From the NCBI RefSeq assembly GCF_013375555.1, contig NZ_JABXWB010000001.1, positions 496,001 to 560,000 of the forward strand: DNA of 64,000 nt, in the 5' to 3' direction. The notes under the pieces were generated by a model, which saw only the letters and a list, made by a program, of their open reading frames with translations, made no database searches and had not been told where the DNA came from. Position numbers and translations under genes: made by a program. This stretch comes from Sphingobium sp. EM0848. GTDB lineage: Bacteria; Pseudomonadota; Alphaproteobacteria; Sphingomonadales; Sphingomonadaceae. Below are positions 34,111 through 43,599 of this stretch, piece by piece. Each line of letters starts with the position of its first letter. Positions within the stretch are counted from its first letter, which is position 1.

Positions 34111-35109
34111 ATGGATGCCTTGGCTGACGGTCATCGTGTCGCGGCGTTCGATCCTTCTTCGGCAACGCTGAGGATTGAACGGCGCGAGCGCCCGGCGCCG
34201 GGGCCGGGACAGATATTGGTGGCTGTCAAGCGGTGCGGCATTTGCAGTTCGGACCTGCAGTGGGCGCGCACGCCCGGTCGTCTTCCGCGCGGTGCGGTGC
34301 TGGGGCATGAACTGTCCGGATTGGTCGTTGCGATGGGCGAAGGCGTCGGTCATCTGGCCATGGGCGACAAGGTCAGCTTCATGCCATTTGCCGGATGCGG
34401 ACGTTGCGACTGGTGTTCCAGAGGGCTGTTCCTGCATTGCCCCGAAAAGCGATCCCAATGGGGCGGTTTCGGTGAATATGCCCTTGCCGATACCCGATCC
34501 TGCGTGAGGCTCGATGCTGCACTGCCCTTTGCGCAGGGGGCCATGATCGAGCCTTTCGCCTGCGGGTTACGCGCGGCTCGCCGGAGCGGCCTAGGCGCCG
34601 GTGACAGCGCCATGATTTTCGGGGCTGGGCCGATTGGTCTGGCCAGCTGCTACTGGCTCAACGCCATGGGCGTCGACGTCTGGATGGTGGCGCGCAGCAA
34701 TCGCCGCCGGGCTGTCGCGGAACGGATGGGAGCCAGCCGGTTCATCGCGGGAGAAGCGAAGGCGGAGGATGCCGGTTCGAGGACGATTTTCGAGTGCAGC
34801 GGCGCGCCGGGCATGCTGGAACATGTCTGCCGCATCGCTCCCAGGCTTTCGACGGTGATCGTCGCCGGCATGGCGGAGGGCGGGGCCAGCATCGATCCGG
34901 CGGTTTGCCTGGTGAAGGAAGTCACCCTTGCTTTTTGCGCGGCATATGGAATGCAGGATTTTGCCGACACGGCAGAACATTTCGCTCGCGGAGATGCCCG
35001 GCCGCTGGAGCTTGTAGACCAGGAGGTGTTACTGGATAGGCTGCCCGATATCTTCGGACAGATGCTGACGAGCAATCCCCATTGCAAGGTGCAGCTTGTA
35101 TTCCCGTGA
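34111..35109 (+). CDS. Zinc-dependent alcohol dehydrogenase (MDR family)
   Basis: The protein has 332 residues. Catalytic zinc ligands lie in CGICSSD and GHE; the four structural-zinc cysteines are in CGRCDWCSRGLFLHC. The Rossmann motif is GAGPIGLAS. Length and pattern fit the medium-chain dehydrogenase family of the threonine/sorbitol dehydrogenase branch. It would oxidise a secondary alcohol of the pathway. Its start lies 3 bases after the kinase gene, so the two are translated together. The gene converges with the leftward RDHS copy 2. Confidence 0.88.
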   Translation: MDALADGHRVAAFDPSSATLRIERRERPAPGPGQILVAVKRCGICSSDLQWARTPGRLPRGAVLGHELSGLVVAMGEGVGHLAMGDKVSFMPFAGCGRCDWCSRGLFLHCPEKRSQWGGFGEYALADTRSCVRLDAALPFAQGAMIEPFACGLRAARRSGLGAGDSAMIFGAGPIGLASCYWLNAMGVDVWMVARSNRRRAVAERMGASRFIAGEAKAEDAGSRTIFECSGAPGMLEHVCRIAPRLSTVIVAGMAEGGASIDPAVCLVKEVTLAFCAAYGMQDFADTAEHFARGDARPLELVDQEVLLDRLPDIFGQMLTSNPHCKVQLVFP

Positions 35110-35131
35110 TATTCCCTCCCGGCCCGTACCA

Positions 35132-36094
35132 TTATGATGCCAGAACTGAATTGAGTCCAAGTTCGATGTGGCCGATCCCGGTTCGACCCGTGCGCAGGTC
35201 CGTGATCGGGCAGAGATGCTCCATGATCTCGTAGACCGGGCCGCTTTCCCGCTTTTCCGATGTGAAGGGCATGATTGCAAAGCTCTTCGTCAGGTCCGCC
35301 TCGATCAGATAGCTGTCGTCGGCAACGCTCTCCAGCGTGAAGCGAACCGCGGAAAAGGCGTTGGCCGTGTGGGTGACGTCAACGGCGATCCCCGTGAGCA
35401 CGCGGGGACCTTGTGCGTCATCGACATAACCTTCCCGCGCTTCCACGCCCTGACGGCTAAGCATCCGGCTCGTCTTCACGCCGATCACCATGTCGTCGAA
35501 CAGCAGCCCGCACCAGCTGTGGTTCGCGATCAGGCTGTCCGCGCGCATGCAATAGCTGTGGTCGCGATAGCCAAGCCCCTGGATTCTGCGTTCGCCCGTG
35601 CCACCGACAGCCAGCCTGCCCTGGACGGCAAGCGCCTGCTGATGGTGATCGTGCGGCAGGTTGGTTCCCAACGTCATCTGCTCGCGGAAAGTCACCTGAT
35701 GGGGTGCGATGGCGCGGCATGCGGCGAAATCGAATGTCGGATGGGTGGCGGAAAATTCGAACTCCGCGTCGATCTCGTCCCCCCTGACGGCAAGTCTGAA
35801 GCGGCGGCCCGGCTCGACGAAGTCGATGCGCACGGCGCCGTCCGTCAGGCAGCGGTCGAACGCCGAAATGCCCTGAAAGGGACGCTCATTCGAATATTTG
35901 AACCGTTTCCCGTCAAGCACCATGTTGAAGGTGAAGCGGGCGCGGTCGAAAGCCGGCTCGGTGTTGACGTGGCACAGCGCATAGCAACCCTGTTCGGGCG
36001 CCATCACGACAAAAAGCCAATTCTCCTTCCATCGCAGCTTCGCAATGTCGGGGACGGGGTGGGGCAGGTCGTCAATGGGTAGCGCCACGTTCAA
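35132..36094 (-). CDS. Lipocalin-like protein of the CrtC/DUF7064-7065 type, copy 2
   Basis: The protein has 320 residues, beta-rich, without a signal peptide. It shares with copy 1 the motif RDHS (177-180, GYRDHSYCMRA) and the preceding RIQGLG strand, but overall identity appears low. Its start overlaps the stop of the aldo/keto reductase gene by four bases, so the two are co-transcribed leftward. The function is unknown. Two divergent members in one cluster suggest two similar steps, or two partners, on related intermediates. Confidence 0.6.
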   Translation of the reverse strand: MNVALPIDDLPHPVPDIAKLRWKENWLFVVMAPEQGCYALCHVNTEPAFDRARFTFNMVLDGKRFKYSNERPFQGISAFDRCLTDGAVRIDFVEPGRRFRLAVRGDEIDAEFEFSATHPTFDFAACRAIAPHQVTFREQMTLGTNLPHDHHQQALAVQGRLAVGGTGERRIQGLGYRDHSYCMRADSLIANHSWCGLLFDDMVIGVKTSRMLSRQGVEAREGYVDDAQGPRVLTGIAVDVTHTANAFSAVRFTLESVADDSYLIEADLTKSFAIMPFTSEKRESGPVYEIMEHLCPITDLRTGRTGIGHIELGLNSVLAS

Positions 36095-37104
36095 TAGCCC
36101 TCGTCATGAATCTGTTCGATCCGTTCGTTGTCCGATGCGGAAAGAGCGCCCGCCTCCACGGCGGCCAGTGCGTCCTTCAGGTGCGCGACTTCGGAAAAGC
36201 CGCCGATGACGGTGGCGACGCGCGGCTGTTGCAGGATATATTGATAGGCCGCCAGGGCAATCGGCTGTTCGGGCGGGCGATTGAGAAACGCATAGCGCCT
36301 GGCAAGCCGGATCATGGGTTCGTGAACCTGCGGCATCATGCGGAAATAGCCGCGTGACAGTTGGTGGATGCCGTCCAGCCCATGTTCCAGAATCTGCCCG
36401 GCAAGCGCGCCGCCCGCGAGCGGGCGGACCACCGAAATCCAGGCGTCGTGCCGTTCCGCGGCCTCGAACAGGCCGCTGAAATCTATGGCGGCAGGCACCC
36501 CCGCGAACGGACGGACGGCTGATGGATTGGCAAGGTTATAAGTCAGGTTAATCATCGAAAATTCGCCGGTATCCAGCACCTGGATCACCTGATCAGCTTC
36601 GGATTCGTCGCAGGCCAGCCCCAGCATGCGGCATTTGCCGGCTTCCTTCGCCTTTACCAGCGCGGGCAGGGCCTGTTCGATGACTTCGGCCGGAGTGATC
36701 GCCCGGATCAGCGGGTTTTCGGGGTTGATCGCATGGCGGATGGGGTTGTGCAGCAACAGGATGTCCACATGGTCGCGGCGCAGCCGAAACAGGCTGTCTT
36801 CCAGACTTTCCGTGACCTTTTCGCCGATGCGGGCGAAATCATGCGGCGGAATGAAGGCCTTGGTCGTGACATGGGCGTCCCGCGCGCCCAGATCGGCAAG
36901 GACACGGCCTATGTTTACCTCGGCCGCACCCTTGCCATAGGCCGCAGACGTGTCGAACAGGTTGATGCCGTGTTCCAGAGCGAATTCGACCAGCGCGATC
37001 TGATCCCGCGAACTGCCGTGGACCATCGTTCCGGCATTGTCGCCGGTGCCAAAGGCGATCTCCGACAATTTGAGGGGGTCTTTTCCGATAGAACGATATC
37101 GCAT
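36091..37104 (-). CDS. Aldo/keto reductase
   Basis: The protein has 337 residues from the ATG at 37104. It shows the (alpha/beta)8 barrel signature with the catalytic tetrad: Asp and Tyr in LFDTSAAYGKG, Lys in VTTKAFI and His in ILLLHNP. The NADPH-binding end has a VIGGFSEVAHLKDALAA block. It should reduce a carbonyl, or work in reverse on an alcohol. It lies upstream of RDHS copy 2 in one operon. An IS4 element has inserted 76 bases upstream of its start, possibly altering its promoter. Confidence 0.88.
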   Translation of the reverse strand: MRYRSIGKDPLKLSEIAFGTGDNAGTMVHGSSRDQIALVEFALEHGINLFDTSAAYGKGAAEVNIGRVLADLGARDAHVTTKAFIPPHDFARIGEKVTESLEDSLFRLRRDHVDILLLHNPIRHAINPENPLIRAITPAEVIEQALPALVKAKEAGKCRMLGLACDESEADQVIQVLDTGEFSMINLTYNLANPSAVRPFAGVPAAIDFSGLFEAAERHDAWISVVRPLAGGALAGQILEHGLDGIHQLSRGYFRMMPQVHEPMIRLARRYAFLNRPPEQPIALAAYQYILQQPRVATVIGGFSEVAHLKDALAAVEAGALSASDNERIEQIHDEGY

Positions 37105-37179
37105 GCGCAGGCTCGGTCCTTGTTGTTGCGCGCATATAGGTGCGCTCGCCTTCGGCGTGTGTCTTGACCAATCTAGAAC

Positions 37180-38434
37180 CTCATGAATCCCCTCATTCAA
37201 ATGATTCCGAAAGTCCGTTTGAGGAGCTGATGGTGGCGGATAAGGTTCTCGAACTGTAGGATGAGAGGGCGTAGTCTTTCCTCGGGCATGTTGGGGATGA
37301 GTTGATAGTACATCACGCCCTGCCGGAAGAGTGAATGCACGCGTCGCGATGTCGTGCTGGTGCGCAGATGGCGGTCGTAGCCGATGGCCTCGCCGGCGGC
37401 GCCGAGCACGGTCAGGAGGACAATGGCGAGAGCGGCGATCAGCCACAGCCTGTCGCGCCGGGCGGGCGTGGAGACGCGGGTTGCCGACATGCCCATCCCG
37501 AACCGCCAGTCCTTGGCATCGCGAAACGAGCATTCGATGCCCCAGCGCCGCGAGTAAAGATCAATGAGGGTCTTGGCCGTCACCGTGGTCAAGCTGGTCG
37601 CGAGGCACCACGGCTCTTTCATATCCTTGGCCTGGACGCACACGACCGCCCCGACGGGGCAACCCTGCGCCGTGACCGTGGCCTCGCGCAACAGCCTGGC
37701 ACGTCCCGATGGGCCGAGCCACTCCTTTGCCGGACGGCACTCACCGGCGGCCGTCACCTTGATGTTGCCACGAAAGCGGATGACATAGTCGAAGTGCAAC
37801 TCGTCCTTGAGGACGCCGTAGAGCTTGGTGTCGCCAAAGCCGCGATCGGCGACGAGCAGCACCTTCACTTCTGTCGGCAAGAGCTCGGCAAGCCGGGTGA
37901 CGATCCAATATTCATAGTGATTGCGCCGCTCTTTCAGCTCCGCCTTGCGTACCGTCAACCACAGTAGCGGCGTTGCCCGGCCATGCTCGGTAAGCAGCGA
38001 CAGCATCAGGGTCGAGTGCCCGTCGGCATCGAAGTCGGTCCAGTCCATGGCGACGGCGATCTCGGTGCGGCTACCCAGGCAATAGCCGGCCCAGTCGGCC
38101 ATCAGCGCGTCGACATCGATCCCGTCATTCGACAGCATCCGGTCGACCTGCTTGATCGCGTGACGCGACAGCCCTCCCTGGGCCAGTGCGAGACCGTGGC
38201 CAATCGCGCTCACCGCCAGCGACGACGCCTGCAACGTGCCCACCGTCGCCTTCGCCAGCGATGTCACCCGCTTCGCGTGCAGGTCCGCGCCAAAAAGTTC
38301 GTCGACAAAGGAATGCACCGCCTCAGAAGAAAACTTCGCCTTGCCGCTCATCTCAATCTGATCCCCCTTCGACACGGAGATGCTGAATCATCTTTCCTGC
38401 CCTACGTCATCTCAAAAATGAGGGGATGCCTGAG
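37180..38434 (-). mobile_element. IS4-family insertion sequence, complete
   Basis: The element is about 1255 bp, with terminal inverted repeats matching at 16 of 18 positions (CTCATGAATCCCCTCATT at the left, CTCAGGCATCCCCTCATT as the reverse complement of the right end). It is flanked by the 9-bp direct repeat ATCTAGAAC (37171-37179 and 38435-38443). These mark a simple, recent insertion between the aldo/keto reductase and Rieske oxygenase genes. Confidence 0.88.
37197..38375 (-). CDS. IS4-family transposase
   Basis: The protein has 392 residues. The DDE residues sit in VAMDWTDFDADG, LLVADRGFGDT and the Y-R-E signature YSRRWGIECSFRDAK, which defines the IS4 family. The frame is intact. It fills the element described at 37180-38434. 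Confidence 0.93.
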   Translation of the reverse strand: MSKGDQIEMSGKAKFSSEAVHSFVDELFGADLHAKRVTSLAKATVGTLQASSLAVSAIGHGLALAQGGLSRHAIKQVDRMLSNDGIDVDALMADWAGYCLGSRTEIAVAMDWTDFDADGHSTLMLSLLTEHGRATPLLWLTVRKAELKERRNHYEYWIVTRLAELLPTEVKVLLVADRGFGDTKLYGVLKDELHFDYVIRFRGNIKVTAAGECRPAKEWLGPSGRARLLREATVTAQGCPVGAVVCVQAKDMKEPWCLATSLTTVTAKTLIDLYSRRWGIECSFRDAKDWRFGMGMSATRVSTPARRDRLWLIAALAIVLLTVLGAAGEAIGYDRHLRTSTTSRRVHSLFRQGVMYYQLIPNMPEERLRPLILQFENLIRHHQLLKRTFGII

Positions 38435-38567
38435 ATCTAGAACCCCATTTGTCCGCCCGGCCTGTGGGCGGGGTTAAACCAAAGCATCCATGTCAGGCAG
38501 TAACGCGACGCCGTGCTGGGCTATTGATCTGACATCGAAGCGCGATGGCGTTTGGTGCCAACTGACG

Positions 38568-39803
38568 ATGGATTTCATCATGCTCAATTCTGCCGACAAT
38601 GAACTGATTACCCGAGTGGAAGGCGACGCTCCGATGGGACGCTTCCTGCGCGAAAATTACTGGTTCCCCGCCGGGCTGTCGGTCATGCTCAAGGCGGGAA
38701 AGGCCCCCCAGCGCGTGGAGTTGCTGGGCAAGCACTATGTCGCGTTCCGCAGCGATGACGGCCGCGTCGGATTCTTCAACGAAAACTGCCCGCACCGGGG
38801 CGCTTCGCTCGCGCTGGCGCGCAACGAGGACAATGCGCTCCGCTGTATTTTCCATGGCTGGAAATTCGGCGTCGATGGTGAAGTGAAGGAAGTGCCGACC
38901 CAACCGGAGAATCATAGCGAATTCTGCAAGCGTGTTCCGCTCAAGGCTTACCCGGTGCGGGAGGCTGCGGGGCTCTTCTGGGTCTGGCTCGGCGGCGGCC
39001 AGCCTGCGCGGTTCCCGGAGTTCGATTTCACCCAATATAAGGAACCGAATGTTCGAGCGATCCGGCAGGAACTGAAATTCAACTGGATCCAGAGCGTCGA
39101 GGGCCTAGTCGATTCGGCCCATGTGTCGATCCTGCACCAGGGCTGGTTGCAGACGGCGGGCGACAGCAAGAAGGGGCTGGCCTCCGCAGGGCAGGATACC
39201 GCCCCCGTCTACGAGTTCGAGGACCATAATGGCGGGTTCCGCTATGCGGCCATTCGCAAGCAGGAGGGTGACAACCGCTATATCCGCGTCACCAACTTTA
39301 CGGCGCCCTTCTACTGCTTCGTCCCGTTCAACACGGGCAATTGCGTCATCTCGGTGCCGATAAACGACCGCCGCACCGCGCTCTACTTCGTCCATTACAA
39401 TGCCGATGGCCCCATTCCGCCTTCCGCCTACGATCCGCCGAGCGAGCCGTGGAACTGGCCGCCTTATCTGAGCGGGGACGCCTCCACCCATTGGGGCCAG
39501 GATCGCGATGCGATGGAGAAGGGCAGCTTCACGGGCTTTACCGACCATTTCATGCTGGAGGATTTTGCTGTGGCGGCCAGCCAGGGCGAAATCGCCGATC
39601 GTTCGCAAGAATGGCTCAATGAGGGCGATCGCGCGATCATCAAGTTCCGCAAGCTGATGCTGGACAGCGTTAGGGCGTTCGAGCGCGGCGAGAAGCCCTC
39701 GATCGCGCAGCTCGATGAGGTTCCGTTCCCCAATATTCGGGCGGAGGCGGAAATTCTTCCTGAGAACACCGATTGGCGAAGCCACTTCGCCATGACGAAG
39801 TGA
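38568..39803 (+). CDS. Rieske non-heme iron oxygenase, alpha subunit
   Basis: The protein has 411 residues from the ATG at 38568; the frame is open further up to 38490 and 38580 is another ATG. The Rieske cluster ligands are C74-x-H76 and C93-x2-H96 (NCPHRG and CIFHGW). The mononuclear iron site has D182-x2-H185-x4-H190 (VDSAHVSILHQ). The form is of the phthalate/vanillate O-demethylase type, which needs a separate reductase; none is encoded nearby. It may hydroxylate a ring or cleave an ether. The IS4 element ends 134 bases upstream, so its promoter region has been disturbed or replaced. Confidence 0.9.
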   Translation: MDFIMLNSADNELITRVEGDAPMGRFLRENYWFPAGLSVMLKAGKAPQRVELLGKHYVAFRSDDGRVGFFNENCPHRGASLALARNEDNALRCIFHGWKFGVDGEVKEVPTQPENHSEFCKRVPLKAYPVREAAGLFWVWLGGGQPARFPEFDFTQYKEPNVRAIRQELKFNWIQSVEGLVDSAHVSILHQGWLQTAGDSKKGLASAGQDTAPVYEFEDHNGGFRYAAIRKQEGDNRYIRVTNFTAPFYCFVPFNTGNCVISVPINDRRTALYFVHYNADGPIPPSAYDPPSEPWNWPPYLSGDASTHWGQDRDAMEKGSFTGFTDHFMLEDFAVAASQGEIADRSQEWLNEGDRAIIKFRKLMLDSVRAFERGEKPSIAQLDEVPFPNIRAEAEILPENTDWRSHFAMTK

Positions 39804-39838
39804 CCGACGCAAAACTTATAGTGCAGGGGATGCTCTGA

Positions 39839-41005
39839 ATGACGGAATTGGCATCATTGGGGTTTGGAAGAAAAATATTCCGGGACGACCACGAAGCATT
39901 TCGTGAGACGGCGCGTAATTTCTTCCGCAACGAGGTCGAGCCGAACGTCAAGGGGTGGGAAAAGGACGGCTTCTATCCAGCCGAACTGTTCAAGGTCGCT
40001 GCGAGATACGGCCTTCTGTGCGCCGGCATCCCCGAAGAATATGGCGGTGGGGGCGGCGATGTGCTGCACCACATGATCCTGCATGAGGAACATGGGTACA
40101 GCCCGGGCGGCGTATCGCTGGAGGCGGGGCTTGGCACCGACCTGACGGCCTATGTCCTGTTCAACGGCGGGACGGAAGAGCAGAAGCGCGAATGGCTGCC
40201 CTTCTTCGCGCAGGGTAACGGCATTGCCGAGGTCGGGCTGAGCGAGCCAGGAGCCGGCAGCGACGCCAGGGGGATCAAGACTTACGCCCGTCGCGACGGC
40301 GACGACTGGATCCTGAACGGGCAGAAGATGTGGATGTCGAACGGCCCGCTGATGACCGTTCTGTTCGTTGTGGCCAAGACGGATGAGGGGGGACGTGAAG
40401 GCACGACCATGTTCATCGTGCCCATGGACAGCAAGGGCATTACGCGGTCGCAGCCGACCGATCTCATGATGAAGAGCTGCGGCGGCGTATGCGAGGTCTT
40501 TTTCGATGATGTCCGCATCCCGGCCGGGAATGTTCTGGGTGGGGCCGACGGCGTGGGCCGGGGATTGCGCATCGCGCTGTCGACGCTGGACCTTGGCCGC
40601 GCCTCGGTCGGCGTGCGCGCCATCGCGGCGAGTGAACTCGCACTGGCAGTCACCACGGAATATACCAGGACACGGCAGGCCTTCGGCCAGCCGGTCTTCG
40701 ATTTCCAGAACACGCAGTTCAAGTTGGCCTCGGTCGCCACCGAGATCGCTGCGGGCCGGGCCTTTGTCGATTCCTGTCTCGAAAAGCTCGTGGAGGGCGG
40801 ATTGCGTCCACAGGACATGGCCATGCTGAAACTGTTTTGCAGCGAGGTCGAGGGCCGGGTTATGGATGAATGTCTGCAACTTCACGGCGGCGCTGGTTTC
40901 AGCAACGAATATCTGATCTCGAAGCTCTACGCCCATGCCCGAGTGCATCGAATCTATGTCGGAACATCTGAAATAATGAAGCAGATCATCGCGCGTTCTC
41001 TATAA
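39839..41005 (+). CDS. Acyl-CoA dehydrogenase
   Basis: The protein has 388 residues of standard layout: IPEEYGGGGGDVLHHMILHE in the N-terminal domain, GLSEPGAGSDARGI and GQKMWMSNGPLMTVLFV in the FAD-contacting middle domain, RQAFGQPVFDFQNTQFKLA and LQLHGGAGFSNEY in the C-terminal one. The catalytic-Glu position of medium-chain enzymes reads IYVGTSEIM, as in enzymes that use a base elsewhere. It follows the Rieske gene by 35 bases and precedes the EthD and TonB receptor genes in one direction. Confidence 0.92.
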   Translation: MTELASLGFGRKIFRDDHEAFRETARNFFRNEVEPNVKGWEKDGFYPAELFKVAARYGLLCAGIPEEYGGGGGDVLHHMILHEEHGYSPGGVSLEAGLGTDLTAYVLFNGGTEEQKREWLPFFAQGNGIAEVGLSEPGAGSDARGIKTYARRDGDDWILNGQKMWMSNGPLMTVLFVVAKTDEGGREGTTMFIVPMDSKGITRSQPTDLMMKSCGGVCEVFFDDVRIPAGNVLGGADGVGRGLRIALSTLDLGRASVGVRAIAASELALAVTTEYTRTRQAFGQPVFDFQNTQFKLASVATEIAAGRAFVDSCLEKLVEGGLRPQDMAMLKLFCSEVEGRVMDECLQLHGGAGFSNEYLISKLYAHARVHRIYVGTSEIMKQIIARSL

Positions 41006-41023
41006 ATCGTCCTAGGAGTTTAT

Positions 41024-41374
41024 ATGTTCAAGCTGATCGGACTCCTGAAGAAAAGAAGTGACGTCGACTTCGAATATTTCAAGGATTATTACGAAAACCA
41101 ACATGCGCCTTATGCTTCGGAAATACTGCCCGTTGGACGGGACTACCGACGAAACTATGTGAAGCGTTTGCGTGCCAACGGCGTCGAAGTGGATGATGCG
41201 TTCGAATATGACGTGGTTACGGAAATGTGGTTCGACGATGAAGTCGGCTATGAAAGATTCTCCGCAGCCATGGCGGACGCTGAAATTCGCAGAAAAATCA
41301 TAGCGGACGAGGAGAAATTTCTCGACAGGTCCAAATCGGTAATCATGATCGTAGAAGAATGCATATCGAAATAA
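41024..41374 (+). CDS. EthD-domain protein
   Basis: The protein has 116 residues with a TAGGAG site. It has the ferredoxin-like dimeric alpha-beta fold pattern of EthD: MFKLIGLLKKRSDVDFEYFK, then YYENQHAPYA and a late DVVTEMWFDD strand. EthD-type proteins often accompany P450 or other oxygenase systems and act as small lyases, isomerases or accessory factors. It is between an acyl-CoA dehydrogenase gene and a TonB receptor gene. The exact role is unknown. Confidence 0.82.
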   Translation: MFKLIGLLKKRSDVDFEYFKDYYENQHAPYASEILPVGRDYRRNYVKRLRANGVEVDDAFEYDVVTEMWFDDEVGYERFSAAMADAEIRRKIIADEEKFLDRSKSVIMIVEECISK

Positions 41375-41403
41375 GTAATAATAACAATTAATGGAGGGGA
41401 AAC

Positions 41404-43575
41404 ATGGATTTTTATCATCGTTATTTGTGTGGGATGGTTTCTTCATTTGCAATGATGGCGGCATTTTCGTGCGCCAGCGCCCAGGTGGCGGGAGAGTCGC
41501 AGGCGGCTGGCGAAGCGCGCGATGCGCAGGGTTTGCATGACATCGTCGTGACCGCCCAGCGCCGCGAACAGAGGCTTCAGGACGTGCCGGTCGCCGTCTC
41601 GACCGTCAGTACGGAGACGCTGGCGGCCGGCGGCATCATCAGCACCGACGGCCTGGAACAGTCCGTGCCGGCGGTCAGCATGACCCGGCAGCTTTCCGGC
41701 GCGACCCCCTATATTCGCGGTGTCGGCACGCAGTCGGTATCGGCCGGCAATGAGCCCGCCGTAGCCTTCTATGTCGACGGCGTCTATTATGCTTCGCCTT
41801 ATGCGAACATCTTCAATTTCAATAATATTGAGCAGGTCGAAGTCTTGCGCGGACCGCAGGGCACGCTGTTCGGCCGCAACGCGACCGGCGGGCTGGTGCA
41901 TGTCCACACGCGCGATCCCCAGGCGGAGCCGACGATGCGGGCCAGTGTTTCCTACGGCAATTATGGGACGCTGCAATCTTCCGTCTATGCCTCCGCAGGC
42001 AGCGACAAGATCGCGTTCGATATCGCAGGTTCGATCGTTTATCAGAGCGACGGTTATGGCAAGAACCTGTTCACGGGCGATGACGTCAATTATCGTCGCG
42101 AACGCGGCATTCGATCCAAGATCAAGTTCACGCCGACCGACAATCTGACCATCCTGTTGTCCGGTGATTATTCGCTGCTCCAGTCCGATCTGGGCGTCAT
42201 TCTTCAGCCGCAACCGAACACTGCGGTCAAGGCGTTGGGTGGCGGACGTTTCGACAGTATCGCCAATCTCGATCAAAGCGTTCACACGCAATATTATGGA
42301 GGCAGCGCATCCATCGAGCTAGACCTTGGTGGCGCCACGCTGAAGTCACTGACCGCCCTGCGCAAACTGGACACGCTTATCCGGTTTGACCAGGATGCGA
42401 CGCCGATCGCTTATGCCGATATTTATCTCAATGAAACCGATCGTTATTTCCAGCAGGAAATAACCTTGCAGGGCAAGCTGGGCGATCTCGTCTATACGGC
42501 TGGCGTCTTCTATTTCGACGGCTATGGTCGATATGATCCGCTGGGCGTCCGCTCGATCTCGCCGGCATCCAATATCGACATCTATTCGCCACAGACGACG
42601 AAGTCGTTGGCCGGTTTCGTCCAGGGCGACTATAGTTTCGGCAACACCACGATCACCGCCGGGTTCCGTTACACGCGCGACAAGCGCACCAACACCCCAA
42701 AACTGGTGGCGCCCGGGGGTGATCAGAATGATCCCACCGATGTCATTGCGGCGTTCCCGACCAAGTCGGCAACCTTTTCCAAGCCGACTTGGCGTCTTGC
42801 CGTGGCACAGAAATTCGGTCCGGACGTGATGGTCTATGCGAGCTATAATCGCGGGTTCAAGAGCGGCGCCTATTCCGCATCCTCGCCTACGGCAGCCCCG
42901 GTCAAGCCTGAGACGCTGGACGCCTACGAAGCGGGTCTGCGTTCAGAACTGTTCGACCGGTCGCTGCGGTTCAACCTCACCGGCTTCTACTATACCTACA
43001 ATAATATTCAACTGAACCGCATCGTCAACGGCGCGGGCCTGCTGTTCAATGCGGCCAAGGGTGAGCTCTACGGCGCTGAACTCGAAACGGCCTATGTCAC
43101 GCGTATCGGTGCGGGTGAACTCAACCTGTCATCGAACCTCTCGTTCCTCCATGCCAATTACACGTCTTTCCCGAACGGCCCGATCCTGACGCCAATCGCA
43201 GGCGGGTTCAACGCGCTCACCGCCGGCGACCTCAGCGGACATCGCATGATCCATGCGCCGAAATTTTCCGGTTCCTTCGCGGCCAGTTACAAGGTGCCCG
43301 TTGGTGACACCACCAGCCTCGAACTGGGCGTGAACTATTTCCACAGTGCCAGCTTCTTCTGGGAGCCGGATAATCGCGTTTCCCAGCCATCGGTCGACGT
43401 GATCAACGCATCTGCGGGGCTGGGCTTCGCTGATGGCAAGTTCAAGTTACGCGCATTCGTCAAAAATCTGACGAATGCAAAATATTACGCATATTTCACG
43501 GAGAGCACGCTAGGCGACAAGGGCGGGCCGGCAGATCCTCGTACCTACGGCGTCGGTTTCGACGTTGCATTTTGA
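41404..43575 (+). CDS. TonB-dependent receptor of the catabolic cluster, copy 1
   Basis: The protein has 723 residues with a GGAGGGG site. It has a signal peptide (VSSFAMMAAFSCASAQ), a TonB box DIVVTAQRREQ, a plug (about 55-175, with PYIRGVGTQSV and RGPQGTLFGRNATGG) and a 22-strand-type barrel ending FDVAF. It is strongly similar to the receptor at 61507-63726 in the plug region. It should import the growth substrate across the outer membrane. It precedes two P450 genes, which supports a hydrophobic or terpenoid-like ligand. Confidence 0.92.
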   Translation: MDFYHRYLCGMVSSFAMMAAFSCASAQVAGESQAAGEARDAQGLHDIVVTAQRREQRLQDVPVAVSTVSTETLAAGGIISTDGLEQSVPAVSMTRQLSGATPYIRGVGTQSVSAGNEPAVAFYVDGVYYASPYANIFNFNNIEQVEVLRGPQGTLFGRNATGGLVHVHTRDPQAEPTMRASVSYGNYGTLQSSVYASAGSDKIAFDIAGSIVYQSDGYGKNLFTGDDVNYRRERGIRSKIKFTPTDNLTILLSGDYSLLQSDLGVILQPQPNTAVKALGGGRFDSIANLDQSVHTQYYGGSASIELDLGGATLKSLTALRKLDTLIRFDQDATPIAYADIYLNETDRYFQQEITLQGKLGDLVYTAGVFYFDGYGRYDPLGVRSISPASNIDIYSPQTTKSLAGFVQGDYSFGNTTITAGFRYTRDKRTNTPKLVAPGGDQNDPTDVIAAFPTKSATFSKPTWRLAVAQKFGPDVMVYASYNRGFKSGAYSASSPTAAPVKPETLDAYEAGLRSELFDRSLRFNLTGFYYTYNNIQLNRIVNGAGLLFNAAKGELYGAELETAYVTRIGAGELNLSSNLSFLHANYTSFPNGPILTPIAGGFNALTAGDLSGHRMIHAPKFSGSFAASYKVPVGDTTSLELGVNYFHSASFFWEPDNRVSQPSVDVINASAGLGFADGKFKLRAFVKNLTNAKYYAYFTESTLGDKGGPADPRTYGVGFDVAF

Positions 43576-43599
43576 ACCATGAGATAGGGGAGCAGACCG

